64,000 nt of DNA from Virgisporangium aurantiacum (lineage in GTDB: Bacteria; Actinomycetota; Actinomycetes; Mycobacteriales; Micromonosporaceae): the NCBI RefSeq assembly GCF_016863635.1, contig NZ_BOPG01000069.1:1-64000 (forward strand), written 5' to 3'. The notes beneath the pieces are model-generated. The model saw nothing but the letters and a program-made list of their open reading frames with translations, ran no database searches and was not told where the DNA came from. Of the stretch, positions 27,874 through 35,267 are shown piece by piece. The position numbers and the translations under genes are program-made. Each line of letters starts with the position of its first letter. Within the stretch, counting starts at the first letter, position 1.

Positions 27874-29502
27874 GCGCAGTCTGATCCAGCGGTAGCCGTA
27901 TCCGGTCAACGCCAGATCCTTGAGCCCGTCGAGCGGCTCGTAGTCCTGGTCGGCGAACACCTGGTTCAACTCCTCGGCCTCGCCGCGCAGCGAACTCAGG
28001 TCCACAGTGGACGGTTCGGCGGAGAGGTTGTGCAGGAACAGCATCGTCCCCGCCGCGCCGTCGGCCCGGTGTACCAGTACACCCCGCCCGACCGGGACGT
28101 CGACGTGCGTGCACGTGCCGCAGCCGACCTCCGGGCTCTCCCGGAGCGTGTGGATCATCCGCTCGAACCAGTTCAGCAGCGAGCCGCGGTCGTGCCGGGC
28201 GTCGTCCACATTGATCTTCTTGAAGGCGAAGTCGCCGCGCGACACCACCGGCCGGATGAGGTCCTTCGACGGCGCCGTCGAGAAGCCGGCGTTGCGCGCG
28301 CCGGACCACTGCATCGGCGTCCGGATCGCGTAGCGGCCGTCCTGCGACAGGTCCTCGCCCATGCCGATCTCGTCGCCGTACCGCAGCACCGGCGTGCCGC
28401 GCAGCGTGAACTGCAACGAGTAGGCCAGTTCCAGCCGGCGCCGGTCGCCTTTCATCATCGGGGCGAGGCGCCGCCGGATGCCCCGGTCGTACAGCTTCAT
28501 GCGCTCCTCGGGGCCGAACTCCTCGAACACGTCGGCCCGCTGCTCGGCGGTGAGCCGCGACAGGTCGATCTCGTCGTGGTTGCGCAGGAACGTGGCCCAC
28601 TGCGCGCCGTCGGGCAGCTTCGGCGTGTCGCGCAGCGCGTCGATGAGCTGCTCGGCGTCTCCGCGGGCGAGCGCCAGCACCAGGCGGCCGTTGAGCATGA
28701 AGTCGAAGAGCATGTGGAGCCGGCTGTGCGCGCCGCCGTCGTCGGTGAAGTAGCGCTTGAGCTCGTCGGGCTCGACGTTCGCCTCGGCCAGCAGGATCGC
28801 GTCGCCCCGTCGCCACTGGGTGTGTGAGCGCAGTTCGGCGAGGAAGTCGAAGTTCTTGGGGCTGTTCTGGTTGCCCGGCTCGGTCTCCTCGATGATGAAC
28901 GGCACCGCGTCCATGCGGAACCCGGCGACCCCGAGTTGCAGCCAGAACGCCACGATCCGCTTGATCTCGTCGCGTACCTCGGGGTTCTCGATGTTCAGGT
29001 CGGGCTGGAAGTCGTAGAACCGGTGGTAGTACCAGGCCTGGACTTCCTTGTGCCAGGTCCACGTCTCCTTCTGCTCGCCCGGGAACACCATGCCCTGGAA
29101 CCGGTCGCTCGGCTCCTCGGCGGACCAGATGTACCAGTCCTTCTTCGGCCCGCCGGCGACGGCTTCGCGGAACCACGGGTGCTCGTCGGACGTGTGGTTC
29201 ACGACCAGGTCGATCATCACCTTGATGCCGAGGTTCTTCGCGCGGTACAGCAGTTCGGCGAAGTCGCCGAGGCTTCCGAGCCGCGGGTCGACGCCGTAGA
29301 AGTCGGTGACGTCGTACCCGTCGTCGCGGCCGGGCGTCGGGTGGATCGGGTTCAGCCACAGGCAGGTGACGCCCAGCCGGCTCAGATAGTCGAGCCGCCC
29401 GATCAGTCCCCTGATGTCCCCGATGCCGTCGCCGTTCGAGTCGGCGTACGTGTCGACGTCGAGGGAGTAGATGACGGCCTCGGTGTACCAGCGGGGATCC
29501 AT
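27856..29502 (-). CDS. GH13 glycosidase, trehalose synthase-like
   Basis: A 548-residue cytosolic alpha-amylase-family enzyme. Catalytic residues are Asp198 (FRMDAVP), Glu240 (LLAEANV) and Asp310 (LRNHDE). DGYDVTDFY and VMIDLVVNHTS complete the conserved GH13 regions. RTPMQWSGARNAGFS and GDEIGMG are shared with trehalose synthases (GH13_16), which interconvert maltose and trehalose. Length is close to that of stand-alone TreS; no maltokinase is fused. Oligo-1,6-glucosidase activity cannot be excluded. It is the last gene of a minus-strand set starting at the helicase, 30 nt after a small membrane protein. Confidence 0.85.
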   Translation of the reverse strand: MDPRWYTEAVIYSLDVDTYADSNGDGIGDIRGLIGRLDYLSRLGVTCLWLNPIHPTPGRDDGYDVTDFYGVDPRLGSLGDFAELLYRAKNLGIKVMIDLVVNHTSDEHPWFREAVAGGPKKDWYIWSAEEPSDRFQGMVFPGEQKETWTWHKEVQAWYYHRFYDFQPDLNIENPEVRDEIKRIVAFWLQLGVAGFRMDAVPFIIEETEPGNQNSPKNFDFLAELRSHTQWRRGDAILLAEANVEPDELKRYFTDDGGAHSRLHMLFDFMLNGRLVLALARGDAEQLIDALRDTPKLPDGAQWATFLRNHDEIDLSRLTAEQRADVFEEFGPEERMKLYDRGIRRRLAPMMKGDRRRLELAYSLQFTLRGTPVLRYGDEIGMGEDLSQDGRYAIRTPMQWSGARNAGFSTAPSKDLIRPVVSRGDFAFKKINVDDARHDRGSLLNWFERMIHTLRESPEVGCGTCTHVDVPVGRGVLVHRADGAAGTMLFLHNLSAEPSTVDLSSLRGEAEELNQVFADQDYEPLDGLKDLALTGYGYRWIRLRRSAAA

Positions 29503-29532
29503 GTGCTCCCGCTTGCCCCCGGGACCGTTTTC

Positions 29533-29925
29533 CTAATCCCTGCCGGCCCTGATCAACCAGATCAGACCCAGCACCGGCAGCACGACGGGTATGAACCCGT
29601 ACCCCTGCCCGAAGTGCGACCACACCGTGGCGTCGGGGAAGTCGTCGGGCTGCACGTAGCTGATCGTCCCGACCGTGAGCACCCCCACGAGCTCGATCGA
29701 GCAGGCGACCAGCGCGACCTTCCGCGCCGTTTCGCCACCCTTCGCGAGCGCGACCGTCGCCACCACGTAGATCGCCGCCGCGAACGCGGAGAGCAGGTAC
29801 GCGACCGGCGCCTCGTCGAACTTCGTGACGAGCTGGTACGCGGCCCGCACGCTCGCGCTCAGCGCGAACACCGCGTACACGAGCAGCAGCGCCCGTCCTG
29901 GCCCGATGTTGATCTTTCTAGCCAC
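29533..29925 (-). CDS. Small integral membrane protein
   Basis: A 130-residue protein with four predicted helices (~9-26, ~37-57, ~65-86, ~106-124) and a short basic N-terminus (VARKINIGPGR). I do not recognise a function. GTG 29925 is chosen because it overlaps the upstream stop by 8 nt and gives a clean membrane-protein start; the longer frame begins with an implausible Cys/Arg-rich stretch. Conserved-looking loop YVQPDDFPDATVW may face outside. Confidence 0.72.
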   Translation of the reverse strand: MARKINIGPGRALLLVYAVFALSASVRAAYQLVTKFDEAPVAYLLSAFAAAIYVVATVALAKGGETARKVALVACSIELVGVLTVGTISYVQPDDFPDATVWSHFGQGYGFIPVVLPVLGLIWLIRAGRD

Positions 29926-30277
29926 CGAGCCCCCAGATCTGCAGCAACCGCAGGAACAGCGGCGCCAGCACCAGCGCACCCGCGGCCAGGATCACCGATC
30001 CCCACTTCGTGGGTTCGAGTTTCGCCAGGTAGATCGCGGCCGGTTCGAGGATCACCGCGGTGAGCAGGTACCCAAGCAGCAGGCCGAGTTGCACGTCGTG
30101 CCCGCCCGCGATCAGGACGACCGCGGTGACCGTCCACACACCGACCAGCGCCGAGAGCACCCACGCGGCGGTGAACAGGGCACGCCCGGGTGCGCGGTCG
30201 AGGCGGGCCGCCACGAACCCCCACACCGCGTACGCCAGCCCGGCCGCGATGACCACGTAGCCCAGCGCGTCGATCAC
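29918..30277 (-). CDS. Small integral membrane protein
   Basis: A 119-residue protein with four predicted helices spread over its length and few charged residues. No motif or family is recognised. Its ATG overlaps the stop of the HelD/HelR-like helicase gene (ATGA), and its 3' end overlaps the next membrane-protein gene. The three are therefore probably one transcription unit. The two membrane proteins may be partners. Confidence 0.75.
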   Translation of the reverse strand: MIDALGYVVIAAGLAYAVWGFVAARLDRAPGRALFTAAWVLSALVGVWTVTAVVLIAGGHDVQLGLLLGYLLTAVILEPAAIYLAKLEPTKWGSVILAAGALVLAPLFLRLLQIWGLGG

Positions 30278-32277
30278 CCGGAAAGTGTGTCAGACAGCTG
30301 ATGCGGCAGCGCCTTCGCGTGCACGATGTCGAGCCGCGACACCGCACGGGTCAGCACGACGTACAGGCGGTTGAGGCCGCGCGCCTCCGCCGCGACGATG
30401 TCGGCCGGTTCGACGATGATCACGTGGTCGTATTCGAGGCCCTTCGCGACCGTCGCCGGAAGCAGCGTTACCCGCTCCGCGGCTTCCACCTCGTCGGCGG
30501 TCGCGGTCTCGATGCCGACCTCCGCGAGCGCCGTGCGGAGCCCGGCCACGGCGGCGTCGGGCGCGATCACGCCGACCGACCCCTCGATCGCGAGCGCGCG
30601 GCGGACCGCGGCGATCGTCGCGCCGGGCACGTCGTGGTCGTTCGTCACGCGCAGCTCACCGTCGGCGCGCAGGGAAACAGCCGGGGGGACGTCGACAGCG
30701 AGCGCCGGCAACAGCCGGTTCGCGAGGACGAGCACCGCGGCCGGAACCCGGAACCCGGTGGTCAACGGCACCACCCGCCCTTGCGGCTTGCCGAGGTGGT
30801 CGAGGCTCTCCGTCCACGTCCTGGCGGCCCACGGCGCGGTGCCCTGTGCGAGGTCGCCGAGCACGGTGAGCGCCGCGTGTTCGCTGCGGCGGGCGATCGC
30901 CCGGCACTGCATGGGGGAGAGGTCCTGCGCCTCGTCGACCACCACGTGCCCGAAGCTGGTCGGACGTTCGATCAACCCGTTGGCCTCGTCGACGAGGACG
31001 GCGTCGGCATGGGTCCACCGGGCGGATTTCCAGGTTTTCGGGGGTTTCGCCCAGCGGATGGCCTCCTGTTCCGCCGGGGTGAGCTCGGTGGTGCTCGGGT
31101 CGGTGAGCAGTTCCGCCACCAGCTCCGGACCGGTGACCGCCGGCCACACCTGGTCGAGGAGCGCGGTGACCGGCTTGCTCCGGCCCATCCGGCGGAGCCA
31201 GGTGTCGCTGGGCGAGTCGCCCCGCCGGGTCTCCGACTGCCGCTGCAGCAGCCCGACCACCCGGGCCCGGACCCGTTCCCGCCCCACGCCGTACGCCGGG
31301 TTCTCCCGTCTCACGTCGTCGACGATGCGGCGCAGCCGTTCGATGGCGATCCGCCACCGGTAGGAATCGTCGGGGACGGTCAGCGGCTCGGTCGGCTTGC
31401 CGATGCGCCGCCAGAGCGCGTCCGACAGCACCGCGGCCATCTTCGCGTCATGCTTGACCCGCGCCGCTTCGGGCGTGTCAACCGCCTTGACCGGCACGGT
31501 GTCGACCAGCGCGTCGACGGTGGACTGGTGCACGTCGAGTTCGCCGAGGGCCGGCAGCACGCTCGCGATGTAGTGCAGGAACGCCGTGTTCGGCCCGACG
31601 ATCAGCACGCCCGACCTTCGCAGCCGTTCGCGGTGCGTGAAGAGCAGGAACGCCGCCCGGTGCAGGCCCACCGCGGTCTTGCCGGTACCCGGTGCGCCCT
31701 GCACGCAGATCGTGTCGCCCAGCTCGGCGCGGACCAGTTCGTCCTGTTCCGGCTGGATCGTGGCGACGATGTCGCGCATCGGCCCGACGCGGGGCCGCTC
31801 GATCTCCGCCGTCAGGATGCGGCTGGCGGTGCCGAGTTCCTCCCCGCGGTCGAGGTGCTCGTCTTCGAAGCTGGTGAGCCGGCCCTTCACGAACCCGAAG
31901 CGCCGCCGGGTGCGCACGCCCTGCGGGTCGCGCGCACTGGCCTGGTAGAACGACCGCGAGACGGGTGCCCGCCAGTCGAGCACCATCGGCTCGCCGGCCG
32001 CGTCGGTGACGTGTCGTCGCCCGATGTGGAACCGGTTGTCGTCGCTCAGTTCGAGCCGCCCGAAGAAGAGCGGCGTGTTCGGGTCGTCGGCGAGCTCCCG
32101 CATCCGCCGGGACATGTGCCGGCCGAGCTGCTCGGCGGTGTAGGCATCACCGGCGACCCTGTCGCCCGTGGCGAAGAGCACCTCGGCCAGCTCGCGCATC
32201 CGTTTGAGCGCGGCCCGGGACTCGGTGAGATGTTGACGTTCTGCTGCGAGGTCGGAGTCAAGATCGGACACAGGCAC
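30274..32277 (-). CDS. HelD/HelR-like RNA polymerase-recycling ATPase (UvrD-like helicase fold)
   Basis: A 667-residue SF1 ATPase. An N-terminal coiled-coil arm (~5-35) is followed by LDWRAPVSRSFYQA, typical of HelD. Walker A GAPGTGKTAV lies at ~194-203, DEAQDLSPMQ is motif II, and VAKGLEYDHV and NRLYVVLTRAVSRL are motifs V and VI. HelD proteins push stalled RNA polymerase off DNA; the related HelR also displaces rifamycins and confers resistance. Which subtype this is cannot be settled by eye. I chose GTG 32277 because AAGGGA lies 7 nt upstream; longer in-frame starts exist up to 32385. A repeat resembling a rifamycin-associated element lies ~160 nt upstream. Confidence 0.87.
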   Translation of the reverse strand: MPVSDLDSDLAAERQHLTESRAALKRMRELAEVLFATGDRVAGDAYTAEQLGRHMSRRMRELADDPNTPLFFGRLELSDDNRFHIGRRHVTDAAGEPMVLDWRAPVSRSFYQASARDPQGVRTRRRFGFVKGRLTSFEDEHLDRGEELGTASRILTAEIERPRVGPMRDIVATIQPEQDELVRAELGDTICVQGAPGTGKTAVGLHRAAFLLFTHRERLRRSGVLIVGPNTAFLHYIASVLPALGELDVHQSTVDALVDTVPVKAVDTPEAARVKHDAKMAAVLSDALWRRIGKPTEPLTVPDDSYRWRIAIERLRRIVDDVRRENPAYGVGRERVRARVVGLLQRQSETRRGDSPSDTWLRRMGRSKPVTALLDQVWPAVTGPELVAELLTDPSTTELTPAEQEAIRWAKPPKTWKSARWTHADAVLVDEANGLIERPTSFGHVVVDEAQDLSPMQCRAIARRSEHAALTVLGDLAQGTAPWAARTWTESLDHLGKPQGRVVPLTTGFRVPAAVLVLANRLLPALAVDVPPAVSLRADGELRVTNDHDVPGATIAAVRRALAIEGSVGVIAPDAAVAGLRTALAEVGIETATADEVEAAERVTLLPATVAKGLEYDHVIIVEPADIVAAEARGLNRLYVVLTRAVSRLDIVHAKALPHQLSDTLSG

Positions 32278-32438
32278 GTGGCGTTCCCTTACGGACCATT
32301 CGTGGCTCGCTCGCGTATCCGGGGCGGCGTGGGCAAACCCAGGCGCGGTGACGTCCGCTGCGGTGCAACACACCGCGGCCGTCAAGCGGCCAGCCAGGTT
32401 ACGCCGATACCCCCAATCCCTCCACCGATTTACAACGC

Positions 32439-32458
32439 AGGGCTTGTTTGCCAGCCCC
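32439..32458. promoter_or_regulatory. Imperfect inverted repeat resembling a rifamycin-associated element
   Basis: AGGGCTTG-TTTG-CCAGCCCC. From memory the element consensus is GGGGCTTG-CGG-CAAGGCCC; the half-sites match at 7 of 8 and 6 of 8 positions, with one extra spacer base. It lies between the helicase gene and the toxin-antitoxin remnant. Confidence 0.35.
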
Positions 32459-32468
32459 TCTGTCCCCT

Positions 32469-32486
32469 GTTAATAATATTGTTAAC
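32469..32486. promoter_or_regulatory. AT-rich near-palindrome, probable antitoxin operator/promoter
   Basis: GTTAATAATATTGTTAAC pairs at 16 of 18 positions about its centre. It ends 17 nt before the toxin ATG, followed by GGGAGG (32489-32494). HigA-type antitoxins repress their own operon through such sites. Confidence 0.6.
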
Positions 32487-32503
32487 CTGGGAGGTTGGTT
32501 GGA

Positions 32504-32780
32504 ATGGCATGGGACATTTTCGTCACCTCGCAAGTAAAGGAGTTCCTCGACTCCACCACGGCGATCGTGCATAGCGAACATGAAGGAACTCCGGCCACCG
32601 TCCGCCGGCCGATCCGAGGTCAGAATCCTGTTCGTCTTCGATCCTTGGCGGTCGGCGATTCTGCTCGTGGCCGGCGACAAGTCCGGCCAGTGGAGCAGCT
32701 GGTACCGGAGGGCGATCCCAGAAGCGGAGCAGCTCTACGCGGAGTACCTAAAGGACCGGGAAGAGGAGCAGGGTCGATGA
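32504..32780 (+). pseudogene. Decayed HigB/RelE-like toxin (Gp49-type), frameshifted with internal deletion
   Basis: The toxin N-terminus (MAWDIFVTSQVKEFLDS) is in the frame of ATG 32504. The conserved C-terminal half (IANMKELRPPSAGRSEVRILF, in parts; VAGDKSGQWSSWYRRAIPEAEQLYAEYL) is in another frame, ending at TGA 32778-32780. Full-length relatives are about 110-120 residues; only 277 nt remain, so about 70 nt are missing, a loss that is not a multiple of three. The break lies near 32552-32570. A product from ATG 32580 would be 66 residues and lack the N-terminal half. Operator, ribosome binding site and the 4-nt overlap with the antitoxin are still intact. Confidence 0.75.
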
Positions 32781-33097
32781 GCGAGTATGTTCGCTGGCGC
32801 GACACCGAACACTATGCCCGTGCCGTGGCGGACGCCGGCGGGGAAGAGGCGTTCAAGGCGCGCGCTCGGGAGCTGGATGACTGGGCCCGCGGTTGGCGGC
32901 TCGTCGAGATGCGCAAGCACCGCGGCATGACCCAGGAGCAGGTCGCCACCCACATGGGGATATCGGTGGCCCGGGTTTCCCAGATCGAATCGGGCAAGGT
33001 GTCCACCCAGGATGTGCTCGCCCGCTACGTCGCGGCTCTCGGTGGCACGCTCATCCTGGTTGCCGACTTCGGCGACGAGCAGATGCACGTCGCCTGA
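32777..33097 (+). CDS. HigA-like XRE-family antitoxin
   Basis: A 106-residue DNA-binding protein. Residues ~50-95 are a Cro/C1 helix-turn-helix (MRKHRGMTQEQVATHMG, SVARVSQIESGKVS), preceded by a helical N-terminus and followed by GGTLILVADFGD, the usual HigA tail. It should neutralise the neighbouring RelE-fold toxin and repress the operon. The frame is intact although the toxin is broken, so it now probably acts only as a repressor or as protection against toxins elsewhere. Start ATG 32777 overlaps the toxin stop. The stop abuts that of the convergent ATPase gene. Confidence 0.87.
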   Translation: MSEYVRWRDTEHYARAVADAGGEEAFKARARELDDWARGWRLVEMRKHRGMTQEQVATHMGISVARVSQIESGKVSTQDVLARYVAALGGTLILVADFGDEQMHVA

Positions 33098-34474
33098 TCA
33101 GAGCAGATCCGCGGGCGTGAACGTCCGGACCTCGGGGTGGCCGCCCAGCGACGCGTCGGGGCCGCCCCTCGACCAGAACGCGTACGTCAGGGCCGTACCG
33201 CCGGGTTCGGGGAGGTGGGCGGCCCTGCGCTGAAGGTCACCCAGGTCGCGGACGGTCAGCGGACCCGCCTGCCAGCGGCATTCGCCGACCAGAACGGGGT
33301 GGTCGCCGGCCAGGCCGAGCACGTCGATCTCCACCGTTTCGTCCTTCCACCAGCGGCCGACCACCGTGTCGGGCGGGAGGTCGCCGGCTGCCACGAGGCG
33401 GCCGGCGTGGTCGCGGGCGGCGGCCTCGAAGACCTGCGCCAGGTGCGACTGCCACCGGCCGGCCGTGCGGCGCTGGACGGCCGGGCCCTGCCCGCCCTCG
33501 ATCAGGTCGGCGTCGTCGCGGAGGACGCGGAACCAGTAGGCAAGGTAGTGGTCGGCGATCTCATAGAGCGGATCGGGCGAGCCGGTGCTCCCCAGGGAGC
33601 GGACCGTGCGGACGTAGCCGGCCCGCCGCAGCCGGTCGAGGGTGTAGTCGATGCGTTGCTGGGCCCGGCCGGCGATCCGCGAGCGGCGACGGGCGCCACC
33701 GGCCATGGCGGTGAGCACCCGTTCGTAGCCGCCGCGCCAGTCGAGGTCTTCGGAGAGGATGTCGGGCGCGTCGCGCAGCAACAGGCCGCCCGGGGTGAAG
33801 GCCAGTTCGCGCAGGTTGTCGTTGGTCGAAAGGCCGGGTGACCAGCGGCTCAGGTGGAGCGGGTAGCCGCCGCAGGCCGCGTACGCCTCGACGAACGTCT
33901 CCGGTGCCAGCGAGGGCTGGAACGCCCGCGCCTCGGCGAGCGGAAAGGGGTCCATCCGGCGCTCGACGCCGGCCCTGCGGTGCAACCCGCCCTGCGGGCC
34001 CAGCATCTGCTCCATCACCGCGACCGCGGAGCCGGTGATCACCAGCATGAGCCGCTGGTTCCGGACGTGGTTCTCCCAGACGGCCGACACCGTGTCGGCG
34101 AAGTCGGCGCGCCCGCCGGTGAGGCGCGGCGCCTCGTCGAGGACGACCAGCAGCGGCTCGGTGCGGGCCAGCCCGGCGACGAACCGCAGCGCGGCCTCCC
34201 ACGTGGGGAACGTCTCGGGGACCAGGTCTCGCACGTCCTCTTCCAGCTGCTCGCGGAGCGCACCGGCGAACCGCCGTAACTGCCGGTCGTCGGTGTCCTG
34301 CCGGGTGGCGGTGAAGTAGACCGCGCGCTTGTCGCCGGCGAAGTGCGAGAGCAGAAAGGTCTTTCCGATGCGACGCCGACCCCAGACCACCGCGAGCTCC
34401 GGGTGACCGCCGGCGGCCCGCGCCCAGGCCGCGTTCAACTCGGCGAGCTCGGCCGTGCGTCCCACGATGGCCAC
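33098..34474 (-). CDS. AAA ATPase of the DUF234/archaeal-ATPase type
   Basis: A 458-residue STAND-like ATPase. Walker A WGRRRIGKT lies at ~31-39, Walker B LLVVLDEA at ~107-115 and an Asn/Ser sensor region VITGSAVAVM near 155. A winged-helix region (~270-310) is followed by a C-terminal DUF234-type domain (~340-450). The C-terminal domain carries EIDVLG...VLVGECRW, the layout of a PD-(D/E)xK nuclease core, except that Arg replaces the usual Lys after Glu-Cys. The function of such ATPases is unknown; some are thought to belong to mobile or defence-like regions. GTG 34474 starts close to a pair of operator-like dyads. Confidence 0.82.
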   Translation of the reverse strand: MAIVGRTAELAELNAAWARAAGGHPELAVVWGRRRIGKTFLLSHFAGDKRAVYFTATRQDTDDRQLRRFAGALREQLEEDVRDLVPETFPTWEAALRFVAGLARTEPLLVVLDEAPRLTGGRADFADTVSAVWENHVRNQRLMLVITGSAVAVMEQMLGPQGGLHRRAGVERRMDPFPLAEARAFQPSLAPETFVEAYAACGGYPLHLSRWSPGLSTNDNLRELAFTPGGLLLRDAPDILSEDLDWRGGYERVLTAMAGGARRRSRIAGRAQQRIDYTLDRLRRAGYVRTVRSLGSTGSPDPLYEIADHYLAYWFRVLRDDADLIEGGQGPAVQRRTAGRWQSHLAQVFEAAARDHAGRLVAAGDLPPDTVVGRWWKDETVEIDVLGLAGDHPVLVGECRWQAGPLTVRDLGDLQRRAAHLPEPGGTALTYAFWSRGGPDASLGGHPEVRTFTPADLL

Positions 34475-34487
34475 CGCACCAAGGTAC

Positions 34488-34518
34488 TACAAACAGCTTG
34501 TAGTACAAACTCTTTGTA
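34488..34518. promoter_or_regulatory. Two tandem TACAA-N5-TTGTA dyads
   Basis: Copies at 34488-34502 and 34504-34518, centres 16 bp apart, lie between the divergent ATPase and ArsR-like genes. They look like binding sites for a dimeric regulator, most simply the adjacent ArsR-like protein. Confidence 0.6.
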
Positions 34519-34555
34519 CCGGGTAAGTGCGACGCCTCGTGGGAGGCGTGTTGCG

Positions 34556-35194
34556 GTGAATGGCACCCTTAGGGGCGTGGCGGAGGACGAGGGCGTGGCA
34601 GACGAGGCACCCAAGCGGGCCAAGATCAGCGACCCGCTCGTGATGCGGGCGCTCGCCCATCCGGCCCGGTTGACGATTCTCGAGGAGCTTGCCCTCGGTC
34701 GGGCCGGCACGGCCACCGAGTTCGCCGCGGTGTGCGGCCTCACCCCGAGCGCGACCAGTTATCACCTGCGCGCGCTGGCCCGGGCCGGTCTGGTGCAGGA
34801 GGCTCCCGGCCGGGGTGACGGTCGCGAGCGGGTCTGGCAACTGGTGGTCTCGGGCGGCTACGAGGTCGAAATCAGGCCCGGCAGCGACGCCGAGACGATC
34901 AAGGCCGAGCAGGAACTCGTTCTGATCTGGCTGGCCAGGTCGGAGGCCCGGGTCCGGAACTGGGTGGTGCGGTGGCCCGACGAACCCCGCGAGTGGTACG
35001 AGGCGGCCTCGCTGAGCGAGACGATGATCGTGGCCACCGTCGATGAACTCAGGGACCTGAACCGGAAGGTCGCCGCGCTGCTCCAGCCGTACGCGCTGTC
35101 GCACCGGGCCGAGCCGCCGCCCGAGTCGAGGATGCTCGCGATCGGCTACCGCACGGTCCCGCTGCCGGATAAGCCGGATAAATCCGGCCACTAG
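34556..35194 (+). CDS. ArsR-like winged-helix transcriptional regulator
   Basis: A 212-residue regulator. An ArsR-type winged helix spans ~15-90 (DPLVMRALAHPARLTILEEL, SATSYHLRALARAGLV). A C-terminal domain of about 100 residues (RVWQLVVSGGYEVE...) probably senses a ligand; the metal-binding cysteines of classical ArsR are absent. It sits directly before an MFS exporter, the usual drug-efflux arrangement, so it likely represses that gene. GTG 34556 is preceded by GGGAGG at a normal distance. Confidence 0.85.
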   Translation: MNGTLRGVAEDEGVADEAPKRAKISDPLVMRALAHPARLTILEELALGRAGTATEFAAVCGLTPSATSYHLRALARAGLVQEAPGRGDGRERVWQLVVSGGYEVEIRPGSDAETIKAEQELVLIWLARSEARVRNWVVRWPDEPREWYEAASLSETMIVATVDELRDLNRKVAALLQPYALSHRAEPPPESRMLAIGYRTVPLPDKPDKSGH

Positions 35195-35253
35195 CCCGCA
35201 AAGAAACGAACAACATCAACACAAGGGGATTGTCCGGCCGAGATGTGAAGTGG

Positions 35254-35267
35254 ATACTTCGAAGTAT
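35254..35267. promoter_or_regulatory. Perfect 14-bp palindrome at the MFS start codon
   Basis: ATACTTCGAAGTAT overlaps the first bases of the MFS start codon. A further GAAGT copy lies just upstream. Position suggests a roadblock operator for the ArsR-like repressor. Confidence 0.5.

Noticed and set aside
32580..32780. Intact short toxin gene starting at ATG 32580
   Set aside because: The product lacks the N-terminal half of the RelE fold, which is present but in another frame upstream, so the locus is better read as broken.
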